DNA of 64,000 nt from Pyxicephalus adspersus (lineage: Eukaryota; Chordata; Amphibia; Anura; Pyxicephalidae), in NCBI RefSeq assembly GCF_032062135.1, contig NC_092858.1:124300846-124364845 (forward strand). Reading direction: 5' to 3'. Both the position numbers and the translations under genes were made by a program. Position 1 is the first letter of the stretch, and every line of letters begins with the position of its first letter. The notes beneath the pieces were generated by a model, which was given only the letters and a program-made list of their open reading frames with translations, was not told where the DNA came from and did no database searches. Shown here piece by piece: positions 21,621 to 36,300 of the stretch.

Positions 21621-22810
21621 GACTGCACATCAAATGCAATGACATTTTGGTGCACAGACCAGGTTTTATATGTACTCAAAAGGGTCAATCCACTATAGTA
21701 CAACGTATGAAGTATTTTCATAAACATGCCTTTTTAGCTTACTTTCAGAAATCAAATGATGTAATCTTTAATATTTTCTTGACCAAAAAAAGGTAATTTT
21801 TGGAGTTAGGTTTTACAGTCCATTTGGAACTAAATGTTCATCTAACACTACTTTGTCCAAAGATGACAACACTGCTGTGTGATTTTGTTCGTGACCCTGA
21901 TAAAAATGGATTTACTGATATGATCAAGCAATAAATGTTACAATATCTTTTTTATAAACAAATTAATTTCTAACAGGAAATTGCAATGATTAAATACATA
22001 ATAAAAATATTTACTGTGCCCCTTTGTAATACTTATCTGAATTGAACAGTTTGATAAGAAAGATATTATGATTGATATATAATAAACACTTAAAATGAAT
22101 CATGCAGCTAAGTAAAATGATCCCAGAGTATTGTGGTCGACCATCTAAGTATAGAGGTAGGATACCCAACACATATAGGATAGGATGTGTAACCATGATT
22201 GTCCAGCTGAAGTATAAATAAAGGAACAGAATAAAGCAGAGCCCATGTGCAGTATAAATCTTCTAATCAGATATAGACCTGTTTTTTTTTAAGTCAGATA
22301 CAGTGACACATTCTTTAGGTAATACAACAATTCAAGTAGTATTATTTCAGATATCTACTTTTCAGTCTATATAAAATGTAAACTGTTAATAGGAGTGTTT
22401 CTGCCCTATTACCAGATGATAAAAATAGTTAGTTATTGGTTATCAATATATTAAATATGCTTTTTGTTTATTTAAATACAGCAACCAAATACAAAATAGG
22501 TAATGCTAAACTAAACTGAAAACATTGCTTTTGCCCTCTAAAGAATCATCCAAAGGATTACGTGGATGATTTGGTGGTGACAATTTAGCCTTTACTAAAA
22601 ACAGCACAGCCTGTAATGGCCATCACAGTTTTAGTTTCAGGGACCTTTAAATTCCTGAACATTCAATATCAGTAGATCCATAACCTGGTGAGTTAGACCA
22701 TAGGGCAATATAGCAATGATCTACAGTAAAGCATATGTGTTCTACTATAAAACATTTTAACTGCCAGCTGGTGACAACCATCATTTGACATTGTTCTCTT
22801 GACAAAGTTT

Positions 22811-22853
22811 GAATTGGGCATATCTCTCCCTGGTGGAGAGATATGCCCAATTC
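22811..22853. repeat. Perfect 19-bp hairpin
   Basis: GAATTGGGCATATCTCTCC at 22,811-22,829 is followed by loop CTGGT and the exact reverse complement at 22,835-22,853. It lies in the presumed DENND2C 3' UTR/downstream region. The arms do not extend, so it is short for a typical pre-miRNA. It may be the core of a small foldback repeat. Confidence 0.7.
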
Positions 22854-24281
22854 AGCCCTATGGTAAACATCACCATTCTGCCACAGCCTCAACCACAGTC
22901 CCATCCTCTCCTATTCAAGTGAGTGGCAGCAATTAGGAATAATTTTTGTAGGTGGCTGTGGTAGATCGTGACACAATTCCAGAAAGCAACAAGTTACTTT
23001 TGCACAACCATGTGCAATTGTGTTACCTACAGAGTTGTTTGTCAATCCTGGGCACACAGCAGCAGCTTGCTATGTACCTAGGAAAGGCCAACTATGTGGT
23101 TTTCCAACACAGGTATGAAAAGGCCCCTAATAGATTTGGTGTGTTTCCTAAACTATATCCAGCCACCTGAAAATTAGGGAAAGGGCAAATGGATTTTGAG
23201 CACAGCCTTTCTGACCACAAGGTACCCCTGGTCAAGGGGTTATAGATCTGGCAATCAAACTAAACACCACTCAGCCCAAAAAGGAATTCCCTGAATTAAT
23301 AATAATAATGCTTAGTAAAGGCACTTACATTTTCTAATCTTTAAAAGGACTAAATAAAGTGCATTTCCAAAATAGTTATATTTTACAGTAATTTATGAAG
23401 GCTGATGACGCCTTTGCTTTGCAAATACATACAATGAATTAAAAGAGCACCACCACAAAAATCATATTAGCGCACAATATTTTTACAAAGTAGTGTAACT
23501 TACAGTACAATTCACAGTGAGCATTTATCAGATGGAAAAGGTAATATTTGTGAAGGTGTGCAGCACACCTGTATGCCGTCTTGTAATCCCAGTGCAAAAT
23601 AGAAGAAGTGTATATCGTCTGTGGGATTAGATGACATTACAGTATATACAAATGAACATTTTCTTTACTACTTATGAAGGTCAGTCACATCGAGTTTAAA
23701 AATTAGTGAAGAAGTGCTTTCAATGTATACTTTGTATTATTACTATCTGTAGTTATATTTATGTCCAGTCTACAGAAAGTAGTGTTGAGTCATTGATAGA
23801 TAATTGTTTATAGATGTTCAATCTTTGCAGAAAACCCAGAATTCATATATGACGTACACATATATGATCTACATCTGTATTTACTGAGAAACAATCATCC
23901 ATAACTGCAAAGCTAGCATTTCTACACACCACCGAAGCCTTCATTATTTTGTCATTCCATTTGCAGCAGTTTTGGGAATCACACTATAACTGCCCCATTA
24001 AAAGAACCTGAAGCATCCAGCAAGTCTCTATTCCATTTTGTACAGGGAATATTTTAATGGTGTCCTTCTTTAACAATCCATTGAACAAAGTTTGGCTGCA
24101 GGTACTGAGCAAATGGTTGGTTCACATTTCTCCTCTAGGACCATTCACTCTGGTTAAGGCAGAGTAGTAAACCTCTGTAGTCTCATTCTCCATATGAAGC
24201 TCAAACCTTGGTCATGTGATTCAGTGATCACAACATTGTGGTAGATCCACTGATAATGCATTTAACTTTTCTTCCCAAGTG

Positions 24282-24313
24282 TTATTTCTTTTGAAGAAAC
24301 TTCATTTTATTAC
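24282..24313 (-). CDS. dennd2c: DENND2C coding exon 18 (32-nt coding end)
   Basis: The acceptor CTTGCAG is followed by GT AAT AAA ATG AAG... encoding (S)NKMKFLQKK and TAA at 24,284-24,282. Joined to the donor at 25,073 it gives KGLSNKMKFLQKK, which matches the conserved C terminus of human DENND2C (SKMKFLQKK). The exon is far too short to be found by ORF length. Confidence 0.9.
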
Positions 24314-27300
24314 CTGCAAGTAGAAGCACGGAAGTTATTATCTTTGCCCATCAAACTCCTTAAATCAATAGGCAAATATTAAGTAGGAATGCTGAATTAA
24401 GAAAGAAAGAAGTCTAATTTAGAAAGCAGGTTCTATAGGGCTTCAGTTTCAGTATGACAATATACAGTACAAAGACATACATTCAAACCTTTCATAAATT
24501 AAATTTAGTTATAAAGCATCTATAACTTTCATAAAGATATGTGTGGAATTAACCTGCTACGTTAATTTACACATTTAATTGGGATAAATCTGTTATTGAC
24601 ATATTCTAGAATGTGCGCCTGCTCACAGTTCACGTTTACTTATTTTGGTAATGATTATTTGCAATATATTTGATAACATGGATATCAGAAGAGAAAACTT
24701 GTAGCTGATCCTTCACTAAAAAAGTCACCTAACCCTTTCAAATAAGATATATATTTCAAATAAGGGTGTTTATGCACATATTTTTATGGCAATAAAAACA
24801 TTTGACCCCTTTTAGTAAGCAGGCAGTGTTTTATATTGTTGTGTCTAGAACATAGACAAGAATATAAGGACACAAGCATACTGTATGAGTGGTTCCAATG
24901 ACTCACTCATTCAAGTGACACACTCCTTCTGCCTAAAACATGTGCAGAACAACTGCTCTACCCTGTTATTAAAAGCCCCAGCATGCTCTGCACACCCAGA
25001 TCGTTTATTGTTATAAAAGAGCAACATTCAGCTGATTGAGTAACAATATAGTCTCCCTTTAAATCAAACTTACTTAGGCCTTTCAAAAATTTGTTGACTC
25101 CACTGGGCTCGGTCTCAGGAAGTGTCTTTAGGTATTCAAACGCTCGTACCTCAAAAAGTCCTGTATTAGAAACACATGAAAGCACAAATAAATAGATCAT
25201 ATAGTTATAATAATAATAATGTCATATCTATCATTATATATAAAGTTACTGGATCACTAAACTTGGATCTCTAAAATATAACTCAATAGAGTTAACCCTG
25301 GAAAGAACCTGTGCTCTTAAAACTATTCAGCTACGGGATATCAAAAGGTGTTGTCTTTTACCTTTTACAACACTTTTTCGTAACTCCCGATCTTGTGTAA
25401 ATCCAGCAAACATCTGTGTTTCCATAAAAAGATCAAGGAATTGGCGTACACTTCTGGAGGTGTGCGACTTTCGAAAAGGATCTCTTTGGAAGACACGTTC
25501 GCCCTTCTCATTCACATACATGTGCAGAGAGTAATGTCCAACAATTTCCACAAAGAACCACACGAAGGCCTCTGATACCAAAGTGTTCAGGGAGACTTCT
25601 TCTAGCGGAAAACAAAACACATTGTAAGTACATGTGACTCTTGTTCAGAGAAAATGATGCCGATGTTGCCAATGTTCCATCACTGTAGGACCTTTTGTAG
25701 TTTATATATTTGAAGACAATCTATTAAATACAATTCAATTTGAGAATGATGACATTTATGTATTGAGCCTAATGGGCATAAGCAGCAGTAGTACAATAAT
25801 TACATATAATTAGGTATCCTAGAAAACTTCAAAATATTATCCTGTCCACAATTCTTTCTATGAAAAGTTACAGTTAATGTCATTTAGCTATCAATAAAAT
25901 TCTACTATAGCCTAATAAAAAGTAAAATTATCACCTACCTCCCATATGCATTTATTGCACTGACATTGTGACACTAAACTACAAAAAAAACTAAGGGGAT
26001 ACTAGAACAATTTTGCATTTTCAAGCAAGGTTGTTAGAAGTATGATAAGTGCTTTCAGAAACTGATCACTTATAAATAAACATAAGTTTTAAAGGGTGAA
26101 TTTGAAGATATAATAAACATATATATTGTGCAACTATTAAAAAATGGCATTCCACTATTATCGTAAAGAATCTAAGTTACAAAGATATGAAAACTTCATT
26201 TCCTTCATTTTTTTTGTATATCAAGCAATATTTTATAACATTTTATATTAATTTATTATATATTTATATAATATATTCTTCCACAATACTAAACAACATA
26301 GCTGACCATATGCATTCCTATTTAAAATGTTTTATTTCCATATTTAATTTTTCCCCCAAACTTTAAAACATTTAAAATAAATAATAAAGATATCAAATAC
26401 ATATGTTCAGATCTATAGGATTATATATATATTTCTTGATATACCAAAAAATATATATGTTCAAATGAGGAAGACAATGAAAGCTGAAGGAGGTTGGAAT
26501 CCCACCACATATTACTACACAGATTGGTCAGGAGTTGCTGATGACTACAGATTGATAATGTTGAATACTGTTTAAATGAAAAATGTTGTTTAATTGGTAA
26601 TTATATGTGAAGAATGGGAAGCATTTATTAACACTAAGTTTTTTGTTGGCCTTCAGCTATATTTTTCAAACATTCTCATGTTAATTTTACAAAGACATCA
26701 TTATTTTGTTCCTTTTTATTTACAAGTTGTGTATAAAGACTTTATTGACTTTGAAGCTTTTCTCAAAGATCTGAGTAGGCATTCCTGCTCACCTTCAGTG
26801 AAATTGTGTTCATGATACAAGATATCATTTCTCTGTTCTAATATCTGGACCAGTGCGGCTTGGAGCTTGCGAGGCAAAATGTCATCTTCATCTGACAACT
26901 GTAATTATAAAAACATGAGAAATATATTGTGATATATTTATATATTGAACAGAACCTAAAGTATATGTATACTAAAACTTTTTTTGTTTCTTTTTGATAA
27001 CTTATGGATGGTTAAGAAATCCATGTCAAGTTTCTGTTGCTGTGTTTGTCCCTTGAAGATGTATTCACACTTTTTTTTTGGTCTGGTTATCGCTGTCACA
27101 AAAATTGATGTGAAATCCAAGGTAGTCATCAATAAAAAAATGGGGGAAACTTTCCTGGGACACATGTTATAATGAGAACAGTTTAAAAGGGAGTTTATGC
27201 CTCACTGTGTCATTTGATCTAACTGTGTGATTTGATCTAATCAGGTAAATCTCCCCAATGGTACCATACAACAAAGAAAAAGAAATGCAATAAAACTCTT

Positions 27301-30300
27301 TCCTATTCTTTTCAAGCAAAAGAAAAAGTTTTTAGCTTTAAACTTTAAATAATATATTACACAATATAAAACTAATGTATATGCATACAGCTTATTTTTA
27401 ACTTTCGGTTATGCTTATCTCTTATTTATAACATTGTAATATTCCCTGCTGAACACGTTAAACCTGTCAATGTGTCATTTAGGTGGCAACCTATAAGCAG
27501 ATGTCCAAATTATAATCTTCATATGGGAAAGTAATAGGACAAAAGAAAACGTGCTTTGTGCACTGGGAGCTGTACAGGAAGGTGGAGAGGTTTGGAGAAA
27601 AGCCAGATGGCATATCAACGGAACTCCCACTTTCTGGCAGGAAGCCCCAAGCACCAGACAGAGCTGTCAGTTGGGAAACAAATCTACAAAAGACTTCACA
27701 TATAATCACAGGGCAGAGACTAACATCCACCTGAACTCAGGTGAATAAAGACGACCTAAATGTATCCAATTGTCTGGTTCACAAAAGCATACAGCATACA
27801 CCTAGAACGAGGATCACTGCCCATAAGTAACAGACTTATGATCTATTTAGCAACAATCAATTACTACAGCTATCTCATTCTCACACAATATATTATTAAT
27901 AGGAAAGTCAGTGAGAATGGGAAGTGTCAACCTAAATATCAAGAAAATTCTCACCTGTTGAATGAACTTGTTGCCACAAAGATCAACAATTAAAACCTAG
28001 GAAAAAAACACAAAAAATTGTTTTATAAATACAGTTCACATACAAGAAGTTATCGCATGAGGGCTCAGTTGTTACAAACTGTTCACTAAGTTGGCACATA
28101 TTAAAAAATTGTAAAAGTTACACTTTTTAAATTATGAACAGAGAATGCACCAGAGGAATGAAGAAAAAAATCAAAAAGGAAAGGAGAGGAGCAAAGGGAA
28201 GGAGAGAAGCAAATGGAAAAAAGCCAGTTAAGTTAACTTAACAGACACCAAAATAAAAGTTGTGACTAGATCACCATTCTACGGTAAGAGTAATGTATGA
28301 TTAGACGCACAAATAGCAGTCCTGATTCCTAGCAATTTATATATTTATTATAACCTTTTTTTTTTTCATTATTGCAGAACTGACGTAAGCATCTATAAAA
28401 CTGATTTTACTTATTAAAGAAAAAAATACTAGTTTACCCACCTCTTCAATAGGAAGGTCACTTAGCAGAGGTAATGAGCATGACAGAATACCAATAAGGA
28501 ATGGAGTGGGAGAACACACAATGTCAATCATGGAAGCTGGAAGGACAGGAATGTAGGTGTGCTGCCACGTGAAAGGATAAAGCATGGCAACCACTGCATG
28601 AGCACACTTGGATAATGTGCTGGAAAGAAAAAAAACACATGATATTAAAACAATTGTTTTACAAAAGATTTATCTCACTGCTTGTTAATATATTTTATAG
28701 AGAAAAATGCAAATAGTATAAAAACAACAAAAAATAAATACATCTTTAAATTATTCTCTTACCTAAGATTGTCGGCGACAAAGATAACCCGTCTCTCGAG
28801 TAGAAGAGAAGCAAAAACTTTAATAAGATGGCAAACGCTGAGACATTTAAATAGGCAGTCAAAGTCTACGTGTTCCAGACGGGAGTCCATTGGCCGACAC
28901 AGCTCCATAACCTGATGATAAGAAGAGGCATACAGATAAATTATAAGTAAACATTTAAGAAAATGTATTTAGAATGTTTATTTCTTGCAGGTATAGCATG
29001 ACATATTTGTAGAAATAGTAGTGGGAGTATACGTCACCTGACTTTGAGTTTTGTTAATAATAATGTTTAGCATTCCCTTTGTTCTATTTTACAATCTGTT
29101 TGGTATATAAAAAGATGAAGTCTATGGTGTAACTATACTACACATGGAATGAATATCGCATTGCAACAAAATTATATTACAAGACTTTTTATTTCTTCAT
29201 CTTTATTCAATAAAATAAAGATCAAGACATTTAATAACTATAATAGATAATAGAAAGATAAATCTTTTGTAGCTATTTTAATCTATAGGAGTTGTATCAT
29301 TTTAGGGTTGGTCATACACAGTCATCTACAGGACAGTGAAAGATCTGTCCACTCACTTGTGAGCCTAGATGTTCTCTTCACATTGGCCAACTTAATTGGG
29401 AAATGGAAATGATTATGGATTAGTCAAAGTTTAGTCCATGTGCTGGAAAGTCTCTATGTGTCATCAGGAGCACTTGCATTGGGTCTGATTCATTAAAGGT
29501 CTCCAAGGCTGGAGATGATACACTTTCATGAGTGAACCTGAGCGATCCAGCAAACCTGAAATTAATTTCTTGAAAGTCATTTGCTATTTGTTAGCAAATG
29601 TTTTCCATCCTGGACTAGATCCATTTCCGGTTTTCTGGATCACCGAGCTTCACTAATGAAAGAGTATCCTTTCCAGCCTTGAAGAGTTTTATTAAATCAG
29701 GCCCATTCTGTTTGTTTTCATGGGGAGGAGGTCTATTTGTTATACATGCAAAAATACTCTTAAAAAAAAAGGGGTATGTAAATAATATACATTTCCTGTG
29801 AATCATCACAATGTATATGGCTGGCCCAGCGAAGTGCAAGATAAGGGTGATCTGATGTGTCCTAATCTCTGCAGTTGGTACAGCCAATTTATGTATTGCT
29901 TACAACTGTTAGGAATGCTTGTTAACACACACAGACACTTTCTTACATGATGGAAAATCCCTGTCATTGCAAGCACTGATCAATCTATTTCCATGAATAC
30001 ACAATTGTGTGCCACATTGATAATTCAGCAGAGATGAAGAGAACACGTCTTTAGCAGAGTGTGGATACAGATGTGTCTTTATCCATCTTCCTAATTAAGG
30101 CATCTACTTGTTCATTTCTAACCATGATGTAAATAATAAATATGTAGAAATACCTCATTTCCTGATCCTGGCAGAAAGCTCTTCACTGTAATAGTTCGCC
30201 CTGGTGCAGGGAATGGAGCTTCCATGACACTGCGCATAAATGGTGACACCAAAGCTGGAGACATTACTCTTCTTTTCTCTACTTCATCTAAGATCTAATA

Positions 30301-33300
30301 AGGGTTGGAAGATGAATACATTTTATAAGTATATATTATAAATTCAGGACAGTGAAAACAGAACATTTTGTAATTCATATCAGTAATTATTCCATATTTC
30401 AAAAAAACATAATAGGTACAGCTTTAACTCTTGGCAAAATAATTTTTTTATATATATTTCTCAGTAGCCAAAAGTATAGAAATCCACTTTGTGTGCAAAA
30501 AAAGCATTTACAAACTGAGATATTAGCTTATAAATGTAGAGGTATCATCATCACAATGCTGCACAAAACCTTTATAAAGAGCAGAGCTGTGACCAGGACC
30601 CAAAAGGTCCACCTACATAAGGCTACAAGCAGAAAACCACAGAAGGGGAATTAATACAAGACTAGTCACATTGCACAAGGAGCGCAACGTAAAGTTGTTT
30701 TATGAATTACTACACATATCTGGAAAAAATGCACAAAAAATACAAAGAGTCAAATAGGAATTGTATGCCTCCTATATTTAGAATATATTTGTTTAGCTCA
30801 TATTTAGCTTTAGGGAAATTAGTATATCTGGATACACAGTTCCTTATATCTTCTGCCTACCTCTTCAAACCAGGCCAATCTGCATTTGCTACCAATTCAT
30901 TAATGTGCACACAGCGCTTTTAAAGTGTAAACAATCGTATCTTTTTGTAACAAAAAGATAAACATTTAGGCATCATCATCCAGATAGTCCAAATCAATAG
31001 ATATATATCCACTCTTTTCAAATATTCTGAAATACTTTTAATGAAATTGGATTTAAAATTAAAATACAGAAAGCCTGTTCAGTGTTTATACTTAGTCCTT
31101 GTAAAGGATTTAGCAAATAAAATGTTTACTAATTCACAAAGGTATAGCAAATGAATATGTTACTTAAACATGAATATATTACCTTAGAGAATAAATTGAA
31201 ACAGCCCAGACGGCTAACAATGCAGTAAACTTCAGGCAAGCGTTTGCCTTTACCGTGTGGCTGGGGAAAGAAAAAGGAAAACAATTTTAATTTAATTAAA
31301 ACAGTGCATAAATCAAACTTAAGCTGTGAATGCTAATATGGAAGGTTATAACACTGCATATTTACTTGGTTGGTATTGAGCCTGTAACAACTCATTTTCC
31401 ATGTAAATTGATTTTATAATTCACAAGTAAATACAATTTGCCTAAATTTAACATTAGTATCAGTTCTTTGTCTTATGGCCCATGCATTAGCATTAAGTCA
31501 TCACTAGTCAGCATTGCCTGCTAACTGTTATAAAGTTCTTTACACCATAATTCTCCCACCCTACAAGATTTTAATGAAGGAAACAAAATCTTACCAAAAG
31601 CTTCCTACAGTAGCCAAACCATCTGCTGCCATCTTCACCAGTCAGTACAAATGAAAAAGTTTCACTAAAACAAGACATTGTTGAAAGGTTATTCATCTAT
31701 ATTTTTGTTCACATATTTAAAAAATTATTGTGCTATGTACAGGATAGAAAACAGAAACTGTATGTATTGTAATCTATACATTTTTTTCAAAGCACAATAA
31801 GCTATAAAAAGTTACCTCTTAAAATTAGATGTGGGAGCCCAATCTTTTGAATCAGGGAAGCAAAACTGTGGAATTACTTTTAACCTCTCCTCTGTGTCCT
31901 TAGATTGCTTCAGTGGGTGATCATTCTGTCGACAATGTCAAGAAGCATTAATTAGAAACAGAAAATTACTTTTAGGTAGAAAAAAGTAAGAGTTTTTTAA
32001 TGTAAGTAATATTAGGACCTGGTATACTATGAGGTCATAAAATACCTCTAGGGTTGGCATGTAGATATGTTCCACAGATCTTTTTTTCCCCAGAATACCA
32101 AAATTTCACCCTTCTACTATGTACTAAAGAAGCTATGTTTGCAATGGGGAAGATCCTGAGTACAAGAGTTGAAAGTGCTGGCTCCATTAGCAAATAAGGA
32201 GAAAGTTAGATGATTAATCTTCCCCGGCTGCTTTGCCTGCTTTAAGTGCACAGTTTTTTTATGACAGCCAAAAGTTAGGCATGCATAAGGTGTGCAATGT
32301 ATACTGTCTATGAACTCAGCCAGATAGGACAGGGGATTTTAATAGTAGGTACCCACACTTCTCGCTGATATGGGAACCTAAAATGAATGTATAAATTTGA
32401 CTTTATGACATGAGAGTAACTTTAAGGTTTTGACTGCACAAAAAGGGAAATGTACTTATTGTAGCTAGCCTTTGTATTTTGTATTTTATATAAACAGGAT
32501 AAAATCCTTGATTATAATTCAGATATTCTTGAAAAGGGATATTTTGTGAAATCCATCAGGGTTCTAAAAAATGAAAGTTAGCAACCTCTGTTTTAGGATT
32601 AGGGCATATGTACATATCCCTTTAACAGTCCCACTACAAGCTTGTCTTGATGCAATAACTTGTTGATCTTTTTAATTTGCTAAATACAAGGAACATTTAA
32701 TTTAATAACACTGTGAGATTTGTTGTAACTATAAGATCTTTACCTTACTGGGGTATTGCTGTGTTATAAAAGGAACGTAGGTATCTCCTGATGGCTTCTT
32801 CTGCAGAGAGACCACCACAAACAGCTCAAATAGTTGCTGCTCTTGAAGTTCAATAAGGTCCCGCTCCAAGGTCTGGTAGTGAGGATTACGTTTCAGGGAG
32901 TTCTGAACATGAGCCAAACGCTTATTGTGTTCTGCATAAAACAAAAATACCATTGATTGAACTTAGTTTCATGCTTATAGGATTTTTTTAATTCTCCTAC
33001 CAACAGCCTTTAATATTTTAGGCTGAATTGTCCTTTTTTATAATACTTTGATGTCTCAGAAACTAAGAGAGACTAAACTTTATTTTGCTGCTCTCAGCTT
33101 CTTGTAAACCAGCTGTTGAGAAACATTGTTATGGGCGTCATGAGATTAATAAGGATGGCCTAGGAGTCCTGCCCAGTCTTCAAGTAAATACATGTTCTAC
33201 CTTCTCATCTATGATACCTTGGCTGGTCCATCAAGAAAGACAAGGTATTCTGGATTATAAATCCATTGTTTTCTTTAGCTTTTGAATTTTTCAAAATTAA

Positions 33301-36300
33301 AAACCACTGGTTAATTTTATAATTAACCAGCATTTTCAAATGATGGGAAATCAATGACAAAGCCATATTTTCTAGGGTTACCAGAAAAGGGAGAGGTGGT
33401 GACTTTATATTAAAGAGGTAAAATACACAATTTTGTTGATTTCTTAAACATGGATAGTGTTTCTTTTTATCTCCAATATAAAAAGGACAAAGCAAACTAA
33501 AGAAGCTTTACAGCCATGTTTTTTTTAGTACTCACTGGAGGTTCCAATGCCAGGACTAAAATAGTCACTCTCTAACACAACTTCCATAGGTTTGGGTAGG
33601 TTTATGGTTTACTATCTGTTCTCTGGTATGCGCTGCTCCAGACAAGTTGTCCGTCAAGCACCATGATGACAATTTTGAGTGATTTATAACAATGTAGCCA
33701 ACTACTCCGCTGGTTTAAAACCATTCAAACTGTTTTACAGGTGCAAGAGTGATTCGACTAGGCCAGGATCACACATAATTAATTAGGCAGAGGGTTGGCT
33801 TAGGTGAGTTGGTTGTCAGGCAATAAATCCTTGGGATCCTGGCCAAAGGTTGAGTATTGCCTACTTGTATTAACATTTTTTTTTAATGGATGACAAGGCT
33901 AACAACACCAATAGGAAATTAAGTTATTGAAATCTATAAAACATACACTGCATCATGTTGCCAGAAATGCACATCTGTGTATATAGGCCTACCCAGAATG
34001 TGGAGCAATTATTTCCTCCCTTTGGAGAATTCCAGTTGTATCACTCCAGATTTTTTTTTTCATTTTAGCTAGCATAAAATCGAATCTGAACTTTATATGA
34101 TCTGCTTTTGATGGTTTCCTTCTTGCACACCCATCCCTGACTTGACCAGAGCGATGGCCTTTGGAGAGCTGCCTATGAAATATCATTTCATCTTCATTTC
34201 GTAAAACTTGACTCAGAACATCTGCAACTTCACACATTCAACTTCATGAACAATTAACCTAAAAAATTTTGGCTTCAAAGTTACTTTAAACACATATGTT
34301 TTTTACTTACTTTTCTGACGATCCTCTGTTTCACTTTCAGATTCACTTGCTTCTCCTGAAACACAAAGAATGATAATAAAGCTAAAACTTGGTTTTTGAA
34401 TTTATATCTTACCATACAACCTAGATTATTTTACTTTCAACTACAAATGATAAAACACTTTTTCAATGTATATGATCATCATTTTGTAACAAAGCTGTCG
34501 AAAATGGTGTTAGGAATCTCTTCGACCAGCAAACTGTTATGTGTCAGTATGTAACACTCCATAGCCTAATGTTGGTACTATGTGGCTTTTAATCACAATG
34601 CATAGTGGATACAACAAATATGAAGAGACTTACCTTTGGATGAAGTAGTGTCTTGTCCAATAAATGTCTGGACTTTAACCTTCTTTTTTCCACGTTTTGT
34701 ATCAAATATGTCCTGTATTTTCATAACCAGCTATTGAAAAAAAAGTTACCATAATTAATCTTTTGCTCCAGTTACATTTAAATTACAGATTATAAAATGT
34801 TATTGTCTTGCAACATAAAATATTCCCCCAAATATGATTTTCACAAACATATTATATATTGCAGCTTATTCAGCTGATTCTCTTTCTTTTTTCATTATAT
34901 TATATTATATTATTAAAACCTGTTTCTTCTAAAATTAAAAGTTGAGGAGATGCTGCTCTATGCACTAAATAAATGTTTCTTTGTTCAATGCAAAGGAAGT
35001 AGAAGGGTCAGTAAATTCCATAGGAACTATTCCACACCCAATTAAATAAAGCTTGACAGAAAATAGAAACAGAAACAGGCAGAAGATAAATGTATTTAGT
35101 AAAGGACAAACATATTGCATCAATGAGATGACCCATTGTGGCAGGGATGAAGCAGGAAGGATCTTTTGTGTGTTTCCTTTTTAATAAAACACATCCTGTA
35201 TAGGAGCTTTATAGTTGACTACATTTGGATTACATGTAAACACAAAATGAAACTATATTGTTACAGGGCATTCTCAATGATCATATATATTCGTATGCAT
35301 TCAGTGCACTGCAAATACATTTTTTAATGCTTACAAACAAACTCTGTAAATTAAAATGTTTTGTTACTTGTAAATTATCAGTTATTTTTGATCAGCTGTC
35401 AACTTTTATTGAACGGGTCAGTCTAATTTACAAAAGTTTAGCTTAGGAACAGACATAAGAAATCGAGTTTATTTAAAAACCCAAGGAGCAAAAATGACAT
35501 GCTGAGTTTCCAGACACTCATTTTTCTTAAAGGAAATGGATAGTAGGTTAGAAAGGTCTGCTCCCTACTACCATTAAACTGCTTGCATAGTGGTGATGTT
35601 ATTGATCTCCGCAAAAAACAACAGTAGCTGACTTAGGAGACTCAATTAAATACGATCACACAAGAATACCAATTTTTATATTGAAAAAAAGACTTATTTT
35701 CACTTGTGCCCAATGAGAGTTGAAAACTTTGGTCACAGAACTTGTGTTCAAGCTTTTAAAATTGAGTCATTTACTGTTCCTCCTGCTCTCTGACACTGGA
35801 TGATGGTATTATAGAGCAGGAAGGAAATATGAATGAAATCATGTTATCCTGGTTTGTTAACAGTTAAAATGATTGTTGAATTCACATTGTTTTGTTGTTA
35901 TTTTAGCTTTAGCGTTTACCTTGGCTTAATAACTAATTGTATAGATTGCCTAAGATGATAATTAATATTTAAATAAAAGAAAGTGTATAATTACAATGCT
36001 TATTTGAAAAGTATAACAATAGTAAAATAAGCAGGAATTATTAACAGGTGTTTCTTGTTTCCCTGTGTTTATCTAATTTATTATTGCAATATGCAAATAT
36101 AATGATGCTATTAACAATAAATCTTAAATGAAAAGAAAGTAAAAAAAATGTACTGAAAAAGGTAAGATACTGCAGGACAATGAAGTCTGTCACTTTGCTT
36201 TACTACACTATTTAAATTGCATCTTTATAACATATTTTTCACTGGGGAATATAAATAGATATATATTTTTGAACAGCAAATAAAACAAATCTGCATACCT

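Larger units (their letters stand above)
21106..24281 (-). other. Probable DENND2C 3' UTR and downstream flank
   Basis: The sequence immediately left of the DENND2C stop codon has no further coding exon on the minus strand. Candidate poly(A) signals (AATAAA on the minus strand) are at 22,472-22,467 and 21,620-21,615, the latter in the context CAGTCAATAAACCTG. There is also an ATTAAA near 21,175. Which one is used cannot be told from sequence. Confidence 0.35.

Noticed and set aside
24958..25073. C-terminal extension of DENND2C (GDYIVTQSAECC...)
   Set aside because: It lies beyond a consensus GTAAGT donor and is unlike DENND2 proteins. The conserved C terminus is found in a separate exon at 24,282-24,313.
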